Of a stretch of 64,000 nucleotides of DNA, positions 57,997 through 64,000 are shown in pieces. The DNA is from Spartinivicinus marinus (GTDB lineage: Bacteria; Pseudomonadota; Gammaproteobacteria; Pseudomonadales; Zooshikellaceae): assembly GCF_026309355.1 (NCBI RefSeq), contig NZ_JAPJZK010000003.1, positions 1 to 64,000 of the forward strand. The letters are read 5' to 3'. Made by a program: the position numbers and the translations under genes. Every line of letters begins with the position of its first letter. Positions within the stretch are counted from its first letter, which is position 1. Under the pieces are notes generated by a model, which ran no database searches, was not told the origin of the DNA, and was given only the letters and a program-made list of their open reading frames with translations.

Positions 57997-58290
57997 TCAA
58001 TATTTGTTATTAGTTGAGGATGTTTGCTTGGCTTTATATTGCTTGACCATTTCATTTGAGACATCTGAAGGGTAACAGTAGGGGGAATAACCTCCCGCTC
58101 TACTCCATGCACTACGTTTTCCACAGCGACTTCCATTACTGGCTCGATTATAAGGACAAGGGCAATTCCCAGGGTATGATTGAATAGATTGTTGAATTAT
58201 TTGTGATTTAATTTGTTGATCACTTAGCGTATCAGCAGCAGTATAGTTGCTCATTGAAACTAAGAGAAAATAAAAGAGTGTCCTTTTCAT
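57997..58290 (-). CDS. Small secreted Cys-rich protein (97 aa)
   Basis: Signal peptide (RTLFYFLLVSMSNYTAADT) followed by SYPGNCPCPYNRASNGSRCG and KRSAWSRAGGYSPYCYPSDVS. Four Cys in CPCP, RCG and YCYP suggest disulfides or metal binding. This motif is common in small exported proteins of proteobacteria, often near mobile DNA, without known function (from memory). It is followed by nothing in operon; the 121-aa membrane gene lies 21 nt upstream in the same direction. Confidence 0.65.
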   Translation of the reverse strand: MKRTLFYFLLVSMSNYTAADTLSDQQIKSQIIQQSIQSYPGNCPCPYNRASNGSRCGKRSAWSRAGGYSPYCYPSDVSNEMVKQYKAKQTSSTNNKY

Positions 58291-58311
58291 TAGCGTCCCT
58301 AACTAAATAAC

Positions 58312-58677
58312 TTAATTGTTTTGATAAATCGATTTAAATGTATTTTTAGCATTTATTTTGTGGTTAACACACTCAACCATATGACTGTCAGACTTCCAGT
58401 TGTCACAGCCATCTGGTTCAGTATACCACGCATAAAAGGCCTCATTAAAAGCATGCTCTTCCTGAGCTTTCTTATAGTCATGTTCTGCTTGTCGTTGTTT
58501 TGCCTGTAGGTTTGATCTTTGTTGTTCAAGTACTTGTTTTGAATATTCTTGACTTTTGGTTATAAAGTGTTCTGCTGATTTCTCGATCATTTTCAAACGT
58601 ATATAGTAACTAAGACTACCAATCAAAACCGTAGCTAGAATACCTAGAAAAAAATTCCTTAATACTTTAGTAATCAT
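58312..58677 (-). CDS. Membrane-anchored coiled-coil protein (121 aa)
   Basis: One transmembrane helix (FFLGILATVLIGSLSYYI), a Gln/Lys/Glu-rich coiled coil (about 30-75), and a C-terminal part with two Cys (EPDGCDNWKSDSHMVECVNH) that would form a disulfide outside. Lies just upstream of the secreted Cys-rich gene, probably one operon. No family. Confidence 0.6.
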   Translation of the reverse strand: MITKVLRNFFLGILATVLIGSLSYYIRLKMIEKSAEHFITKSQEYSKQVLEQQRSNLQAKQRQAEHDYKKAQEEHAFNEAFYAWYTEPDGCDNWKSDSHMVECVNHKINAKNTFKSIYQNN

Positions 58678-58800
58678 TGCTTCCGTGTGCCTACTCAGTA
58701 ACTAATAAAACGAACAACTTTTTCTATTATAATAGAATGAACTTAAATTTCTATTTATTTTGTGCGTATTGAGGTCAACAGTAGCTGTTTTTTCGCAAGA

Positions 58801-58838
58801 AAACAGGTTGATCCTTAATCAAAAATTAACCTGTTTTT
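58801..58838 (-). terminator. Terminator-like hairpin
   Basis: AACAGGTT (58802-58809) and AACCTGTT (58828-58835), T-rich on both sides (TTTTT on +, TTTTC on -). 50 nt beyond the end of the leftward 81-aa gene. Confidence 0.55.
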
Positions 58839-58887
58839 AGAGAATCTATCATGAATATGTTGTGGTGAAACTAGAGTGATATAAGAA

Positions 58888-59133
58888 CTAACGATTACCT
58901 TGGCTCGACTGAATAATTGCATCGATAATAGGTTCCAATTGTTGTTCTGTTAACTTCATTTGCTCGGTAACAAGATCATAGTATTTGGAACCAAAACCAC
59001 TATAATGCTCTCGCATTTTTTTAGTATCGATTGCTTTTGCATCTTCTAAGGCACTTAATGCTCGATTAAAACTTTGTTGCATAGCCATATTTACTACGCT
59101 TAAAATTTGTTGCTTTAGCTCAATATTATTCAT
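58888..59133 (-). CDS. Small helical protein (81 aa)
   Basis: NNIELKQQILSVVNMAMQQSF, RALSALEDAKAIDTKKMREHY and TEQQLEPIIDAIIQ give an all-helical cytosolic protein without known motif. 55 nt downstream of the 378-aa gene in the same direction; may share its transcript. Confidence 0.55.
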   Translation of the reverse strand: MNNIELKQQILSVVNMAMQQSFNRALSALEDAKAIDTKKMREHYSGFGSKYYDLVTEQMKLTEQQLEPIIDAIIQSSQGNR

Positions 59134-59188
59134 AGGATTGTTAGTACTTCATCTTTGTATAGTCGATCGATTTTTGATCATTGAAGTT

Positions 59189-60325
59189 TTATTTAGAGGA
59201 CTGTATCAATTCAGGTAACCCATTTTTAAACCAGTCTTCATCAGCGCTCAGCACAATTTCTAAATCAGGTATATCACTCATAAACTTGTCAATTACTGCG
59301 GAAAATAGCTCCATTTTTCCTTTTTTCTCAAGATGGGGTTTGTCTTTTTGTAGGAAACTAGGATGAACCTGTATTTTAGGTTCCTTTTTAATAAAAATAT
59401 TCACTACCTTTGATTTGAGCTTTTCAATGAAATTTTCTTCATCATGAACATGCTTTACTATTGTTTGCAATACTTCTTCAGGATCAAAGCTTGAATCTTG
59501 GAGCAATAGGTGGCGGATCTCCTTTATATATTCTTCTCTGGTACGACTATGCTCAAAATAGTGGATTCCAGCCACCTGACAAAACTCATAGAACCCACCA
59601 GGATGTGAGTGAACCTGCCAGCCTGTCCATAGTTTACTTAGTAAGTCTGTTCTATCAGGCAGTTCTTCATATTCTTCCCAAATATGAATTGTCTTGCAGG
59701 TTGTGTCTATAAATAACTGTGAGACAGGAAAATCATCGTCCCCCTCTCGAATGATACTTCTAGGAAGTATCTCTGATAGCTGATCCAACAAGCCTGGCCC
59801 TATTGATAAAACACCTTGAGCAGAGTCTTTTGAGGTTGTGATCAAGTCTTTCTCTGAGCGAATTAAAACTAAACACTCATGCCACTCACCATCAAAAGTA
59901 TCAGCTTCAGGTTGTGTCAGGTCATCACTGTCTTCATCTGTATTACTATTTGAGGTGACGCTTTCTGGAGAAATTGAGGATAGCTGAATAACATCTATAA
60001 TTCCTTTTTTTGCCCATTTAATACGCCACTCAGCCCAGGAGATAGACATCATTGATAAAAAGACATTGCGCAATGATTTATCATAATAAAGATCCTCACC
60101 ACCAAATAGTATCAGCTCTCGGCTATCAGGCTTAATGCAAATTGCTCCTTCACACCATACATCATCAAGCAACTTTTCTTCCCCTGACTCTAACGTTGCT
60201 AAATAGCTAAGACTGGCATCAAAACCCCAGAAGAAGTCCTCTGGCAACGATTTTGCTCCCCAATGATGATAAAATATGGATGTTTTATTTTCTTCAACAA
60301 GAAAATAGTTAGCTCTATGGCCCAT
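59189..60325 (-). CDS. Hypothetical protein, MGHRANY-type (378 aa)
   Basis: Begins MGHRANYFLVEENKTSIFYHHWGAKSL and continues LLDDVWCEGAICIKPDSREL, LILFGGEDL; this N-terminal module recurs in uncharacterised proteins of many bacteria (from memory). The middle (140-180) is acidic and low-complexity, and the second half has WTGWQVHSHPGGFYEFC and a helical tail. Cytosolic. Could be an immunity-type protein because of its neighbours, but nothing proves it. Confidence 0.6.
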   Translation of the reverse strand: MGHRANYFLVEENKTSIFYHHWGAKSLPEDFFWGFDASLSYLATLESGEEKLLDDVWCEGAICIKPDSRELILFGGEDLYYDKSLRNVFLSMMSISWAEWRIKWAKKGIIDVIQLSSISPESVTSNSNTDEDSDDLTQPEADTFDGEWHECLVLIRSEKDLITTSKDSAQGVLSIGPGLLDQLSEILPRSIIREGDDDFPVSQLFIDTTCKTIHIWEEYEELPDRTDLLSKLWTGWQVHSHPGGFYEFCQVAGIHYFEHSRTREEYIKEIRHLLLQDSSFDPEEVLQTIVKHVHDEENFIEKLKSKVVNIFIKKEPKIQVHPSFLQKDKPHLEKKGKMELFSAVIDKFMSDIPDLEIVLSADEDWFKNGLPELIQSSK

Positions 60326-60433
60326 GCAGACTACTCAAAGCATTAATAAGTTGAGGGTTCTTTTATCGAGTTGTGGTAAGGGAATTTTTTCAAACCTTAC
60401 CTACACCATAGGCTTATTAAATCAATTATTCGA

Positions 60434-61138
60434 CTACCCGTCAGCTTTAATACTAAACTGGTCACCATTAGGTGTGGGATGACCAGTCCTTTCTATTGGC
60501 TGGGCCTGTAATGACTCATGCAACCTTGGCTGTAGAAGTGATTCAAAATACTGTGGGTCTTGTATTGTTGGGTTTAACCAATCATGTGCTATTTCAGGCT
60601 GGTCGAGAGGTAACATTAACGGCAGTGAGTTTTTATGAATACTCTTAAGTTTTGGGTGTCCTGGCAAAGTGATGATTGAAGCTGAATAGCAGTGTTCACC
60701 TGTCTTAGAGTGTGTCCATTCACGGTATAGCCCCCCGAACGCAATCATACCGCTAGCAGATTTGAGTAAATGATAATAGCGTTTGTCCTGTGGTCCATCA
60801 CCTTCAACAAAGTGAGTAGCTGGGATTATACAGCGACTTTGCTTAAATGCTTTTTTAGTGACAGGGCTTGTAATTAGCCTGCTAGATTTTGAGTTGAATG
60901 TTGCATATTTTGCATTTGCTTTAAAGTGGGTTTCAGCCTCTTCTAACAATAACCACCAAATGGCTTCGTTTACTTTATAACCGTCCTGGTGAGTAATAAT
61001 GGATACAGTGTTGGTAGGTACGAATGCTTCTTTATACCGTAGGTTTATCGATGCTGGGTTGTTAATATCCTGTAAATTCAGTCGCTTTGTAAACTTGCCC
61101 CAGTTAAAACTATCTGCCAACCCAAATTGCCCGCACAT
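60434..61138 (-). CDS. SRAP/YedK-HMCES family abasic-site crosslinking protein
   Basis: 234 aa. Cys2 (after Met removal the N-terminal catalytic Cys), Asn82 in ATFNSKSSR, Glu112 in FVEGD and His168 in SIHKNSLPLML are all present. It forms a thiazolidine crosslink with abasic sites in single-stranded DNA and protects them at forks. It follows the umuC locus in the same direction; both serve DNA damage tolerance. The HxRMP loop of the family is altered to HKNSLP. Confidence 0.9.
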   Translation of the reverse strand: MCGQFGLADSFNWGKFTKRLNLQDINNPASINLRYKEAFVPTNTVSIITHQDGYKVNEAIWWLLLEEAETHFKANAKYATFNSKSSRLITSPVTKKAFKQSRCIIPATHFVEGDGPQDKRYYHLLKSASGMIAFGGLYREWTHSKTGEHCYSASIITLPGHPKLKSIHKNSLPLMLPLDQPEIAHDWLNPTIQDPQYFESLLQPRLHESLQAQPIERTGHPTPNGDQFSIKADG

Positions 61139-61185
61139 TATTTATTTCACTCCTTCCTTGGTCATATAGTGAAGTATAACGGCTG

Positions 61186-62447
61186 TTATAATCTGGCTTT
61201 AGGTAGATCAGACCAGCTGGTAAGGTAGTCTGGAGACAAGTGATGTCTGGCCATCTGCCAGCCTCGTTGGGTACCATTACTCGCGAGAAATAAGGCTTTT
61301 GGAAAACGACGGTTGATCTGATCAATTGTTTTCATCAAGTGTTGTGATTTTTGTGTATCAATCTCAGGAGTGAAAAGGTCTGCTTGATTAAAGCTAGACA
61401 CACTGATATCAGAGAGCATAACTCCAGCCTTCGCGTAAGCAAACCCTGGTTGATAAATTGCTTCTAGCCCCATTTTAGCCGCTTTGACCAGAACCCGGGT
61501 ATCACTCGTAGGGTGGGGTAAGGGCAGGGAAGCACCGCAACTGTATTGTGGAGTATCAGCAAAAGGGCTGGTCCGAATAAACACGTTGATTAACTGGGCT
61601 CTGGATTGTTGTTGCCTGAGTTTTTCCGCCGCTCGGGTCATATAACAACTGATAGATTCGGCTAACTCTTCCAACTTGTGTACCCGTTTGGAAAATGATC
61701 GACTACACACAATTTGTTGCTTTGCTGGAGGGTGCTCTTCTAACGCGATACAAGACTCGCCGTTTAATTCTCTGGCTGTACGTTCTAACATCACGCCGAA
61801 ATGCTGTCGAAGTAGCTTTTCAGGATAGTTTGCCAGGTCATGGGCTGTATTAATCCCCATTGCTCGTAGCTTTTGATTTAAGCGTCGACCAACCCCCCAG
61901 ACTTCATCAACTGGCATACACTGTAGTAAGCGGGTTTGAACCTTTTTTGAGCAGACATCAATCACACCACCTGTCTTTGGATACTGCTTAGCCGCATGAT
62001 TGGCTAACTTTGCTAGGGTTTTAGTTGGAGCAATTCCAACACACGCGGGTATACCACAGTATTGGGCAATGGCTTGTTTCACCTTAAACCCATAGCCTTT
62101 TAAGGACGCCTCACAAGCCATATCTGTTAGGTCAAGGAATGCTTCATCAATGGAATAAACCTCAACCGTAGGGCATAGCTGCTCAAGGACAGCCATTACC
62201 CGATTGGAGATATTGGCATATGACGCATAGTTTGATGAGAACACCGTATGCCATGACGTTTGATCAAACCTTGCAGTTTAAACACAGGCTCACCCATCTT
62301 GATCCCTAGGGCTTTGGCTTCTGGGGATCGAGCGACGCAACACCCATCATTATTACTGAGCACTACCACGGGTTTGCCTGCCAGATCTGGCCTGAAAAGC
62401 CGCTCGCAGCTTACATAAAAGCAGTTCATATCCGTGAGCGCATACAT
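61186..62447 (-). pseudogene. umuC: umuC (DNA polymerase V catalytic subunit), frameshifted
   Basis: Two frames together give a complete UmuC. The first (62447 to about 62245) has [37 protein letters not shown] and ends KRHGI. The second (from 62244) continues [30 protein letters not shown] (catalytic Asp-Glu), GIAPTKTLAKLANHAAK and the C-terminal little-finger region to 61186. At the joint, two extra bases (CG) follow GGCATA. Unless this is a sequencing error or is bypassed by frameshifting, the polymerase is cut at about residue 67. No umuD in the window. Confidence 0.9.
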
Positions 62448-62469
62448 GCTAATTCAACAACCGACAAAA

Positions 62470-62489
62470 TACTGTATATATAAACAGTA
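62470..62489. promoter_or_regulatory. LexA (SOS) box upstream of umuC
   Basis: TACTGTATATATAAACAGTA matches the E. coli consensus TACTGTATATATATACAGTA at 19 of 20 positions (CTG-N10-CAG at 62472-62487). It lies 23-42 nt before the umuC start, so it controls the umuC locus and perhaps the SRAP gene behind it. Confidence 0.92.
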
Positions 62490-62615
62490 TACAGGTATCT
62501 AATTGGTGTCAAATCTAGTTGATATTGATCGCGCAGTGATCAGTCTGATTTACTCATTGGGTCAACATGTATATTATTCACCCTCTTAAAATCTGCTTAT
62601 TATGGTTGAAGACAA

Positions 62616-63344
62616 TTGACTGAAGTAAATAAACCCCTGCCTTTAAAAGAAATTTTTTTAAAAGGATTAAAAACTCCCTTTCAGAATATAACGGCTTTAT
62701 TGCGGTTAGGGATTCCATTTATTTTTTTAATGATTTTAATGGATTATTTGATCCCTCACCCTCCGGAAATTAGTTTTATACTGTATTTTTTTATTTATAT
62801 AGTTTACTACCTGGCATTTGTGTTGAGTACCATTGGCTGTCATCGAGTTTTCCTGCTCAGCGATGAGGCGATTAAATCAACGCCCGTTTTAAGATGGACC
62901 AAAAGAGAAACCAGGTTCTTATTAATATTTTTTGGGTTTTCAGTGATATATAGCGCTGCGGCGGCAATTAGCTACAATTTATTTACGTTGTTACCGGAAA
63001 ATCATTTATCGTTCAGCTCCATAATGGCTATCTTGATGCTACCGGCTACTTATTGTATTTCTAGATGGAGCCTGATTCTGCCTGCAACGGCGACAGACCA
63101 GCAAAAGTCGTTGCGATGGGCATGGAGTATATCATCTAACCATCAATTACGGTTATTTGTGTTAATTGGTTTGCTGCCGATTTTGACAAGTCAAATAATA
63201 AGCTATCTACCATTTCTACCTTATTATTTGAACTTTGTTTACGATCTTATTTGGCTAATCGTTGGGGTTATTGAGATTTGTATATTATCACTGGCTTATG
63301 AGTGGGTAGCTCAATGTAATGAAACAACTGCTGAATCCGGCTAA
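62616..63344 (+). CDS. Polytopic membrane protein (242 aa)
   Basis: TTG start at 62616. About six transmembrane helices (LLRLGIPFIFLMILMDYL, ILYFFIYIVYYLAFVL, LLIFFGFSVIYSAAAAI, IMAILMLPATYCI, RLFVLIGLLPILTSQI, LIWLIVGVIEICIL), basic cytosolic loops (TKRETR). The layout recalls Yip1/DUF-type inner-membrane proteins with no known activity. Divergent from umuC, 170 bp from its start. Confidence 0.6.
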   Translation: MTEVNKPLPLKEIFLKGLKTPFQNITALLRLGIPFIFLMILMDYLIPHPPEISFILYFFIYIVYYLAFVLSTIGCHRVFLLSDEAIKSTPVLRWTKRETRFLLIFFGFSVIYSAAAAISYNLFTLLPENHLSFSSIMAILMLPATYCISRWSLILPATATDQQKSLRWAWSISSNHQLRLFVLIGLLPILTSQIISYLPFLPYYLNFVYDLIWLIVGVIEICILSLAYEWVAQCNETTAESG

Positions 63345-63428
63345 TAGCAATTTTTTAGCTGATTTTAGCGAGCTTGAGTGTATGCCAATTAATCTCAACA
63401 TGACTTCCAATGGAACATTAATCACTAA

Positions 63429-63980
63429 GTGACCGATATGAAAAAAACACCCACAATATTTAAAAGAAACCCTGATAACATGAGCGAAGTAATACAGGAA
63501 GCCCACCCTGAGTGCGACTGGGTTTTTGCTGGCGAAGGGGTTGCAACACGAAAATACGACGGCACCTGCTGTTTAATAGAAAGTGGCAAATTATATAAAC
63601 GGCGAGAGGTCAAAAAAGGCAAACCCAAGCCCGATAATTTTGTACTAGCCGACTACGATGAGGTGACCGGTAAAACGGTTGGTTGGGTTCCTGTCGATTT
63701 CGCTGTAAATGAGAATAAATGGTATCAAGAGGCTTTTAAAGAAGGCATGCCTGACGGTACCTATGAGCTGTTGGGACCCAAAATACAGGGAAACCCTGAA
63801 GGCTTTGAACGTCATGTATTGTTCAAGCATTCTGATGCAGAACAGTATGCCGATGCCCCTCGCACCTTTAACGAGTTAAAAGCGTGGTTACAACATCAAA
63901 ATATTGAAGGATTAGTCTTTCATCATCCTGATGGCAGAATGGCCAAAATTAAAAAGCGGGACTTTGGGCAAACCAGGTAA
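63429..63980 (+). CDS. ATP-dependent-type RNA ligase (Rnl/DUF5565-like), 183 aa
   Basis: Covalent nucleotidyltransferase motifs in order: motif I RKYDGT (Lys42 as the AMP acceptor), YKRREV, motif III-like DGTYELLG, motif IV EGLVFH (160-165) and motif V AKIKKRDF. Compact size without added domains, as in stand-alone RNA ligases of phages and bacteria. Start may be GTG 63429 or ATG 63438. It seals 3'-OH to 5'-phosphate RNA breaks, a different chemistry from the RtcB ligase elsewhere in the window. AGGAGG at the very end of the window (63986-63991) suggests another gene follows. Confidence 0.8.
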   Translation: MTDMKKTPTIFKRNPDNMSEVIQEAHPECDWVFAGEGVATRKYDGTCCLIESGKLYKRREVKKGKPKPDNFVLADYDEVTGKTVGWVPVDFAVNENKWYQEAFKEGMPDGTYELLGPKIQGNPEGFERHVLFKHSDAEQYADAPRTFNELKAWLQHQNIEGLVFHHPDGRMAKIKKRDFGQTR

Positions 63981-64000
63981 AAGCCAGGAGGCTCAGCACT

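Overview
The window reads as accessory DNA of a marine-type gammaproteobacterium of roughly 40% GC. Supporting this are gammaproteobacterial-looking core families (SSB, RecD2, UmuC, YedK/SRAP, a VasX-type T6SS effector), an SOS box of the E. coli type, and DnaA-box-like sites of the E. coli type. An Oceanospirillales/Zooshikella-like host is a guess from gene style, not a proof. KfrA, a Tn3-type resolvase, HU, RecD2, a compact tyrosine recombinase and a phage packaging module suggest a plasmid, phage-plasmid or large integrated island rather than core chromosome.

Layout. 0-1.2 kb: start of a response regulator (left edge) and small genes. 1.2-13.6 kb: a Sec-exported RHS locus. It has a cyclase-fold/Ca-repeat partner protein and a 2,430-residue RHS protein ending in a papain-like (CHAP/NlpC-like) toxin, followed by its likely lipoprotein immunity gene and then displaced toxin/immunity debris (HINT-nuclease tip, Imm1-like gene, frameshifted DUF416 gene). 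13.7-25.8 kb: a phage replication-lysis-packaging block (primase, replication initiator with internal iterons, SSB, PD-(D/E)XK nuclease, holin-like protein, transglycosylase, Rz/Rz1, TerS, TerL) with no head or tail genes. 25.8-35.9 kb: DUF4041/GIY-YIG protein, serine resolvase, an Rpn nuclease with two free-standing copies of its C-terminal tail, RecD2, HU and a PLD-like protein. 36.4-40 kb: an RtcB RNA ligase translationally coupled to an RbfA-like protein behind a 17-codon leader peptide, then a kfrA operon. 40.8-45.5 kb: glycosyltransferase plus EamA transporter, tyrosine recombinase, S74 chaperone-domain protein and WGR protein. 45.5-49.2 kb: a toxin/immunity graveyard with tandemly duplicated immunity genes and two opposed orphan toxins that share a 36-bp inverted repeat. 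50.2-57.8 kb: a T6SS cargo module (VgrG, DUF4123 adaptor, VasX-like effector, membrane immunity). 58-64 kb: small genes, SRAP, an SOS-controlled but frameshifted umuC, and an ATP-dependent-type RNA ligase.

The strongest candidate for an undescribed system is the minus-strand unit 38308-36609. A good sigma-70 promoter leads to a 17-aa reading frame with a perfect Shine-Dalgarno. The heptamer CAGCCTC at the end of that frame can pair either with the frame's own ribosome-binding region or with a second GAGGCTG copy downstream. Then comes an RbfA-like (30S-binding) protein overlapping RtcB by 17 nt. I infer a ribosome-status-sensing rRNA repair operon. The second strongest is the Rpn locus: the full-length gene holds an internal ATG with a GAGGT ribosome-binding site exactly where the two orphan tail genes begin, which suggests a small-isoform regulator and free-standing copies of it. 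Cis-acting repeats inside terS (eight GCGCAAA) and inside the replication gene (three GCAAAATG) are also notable.
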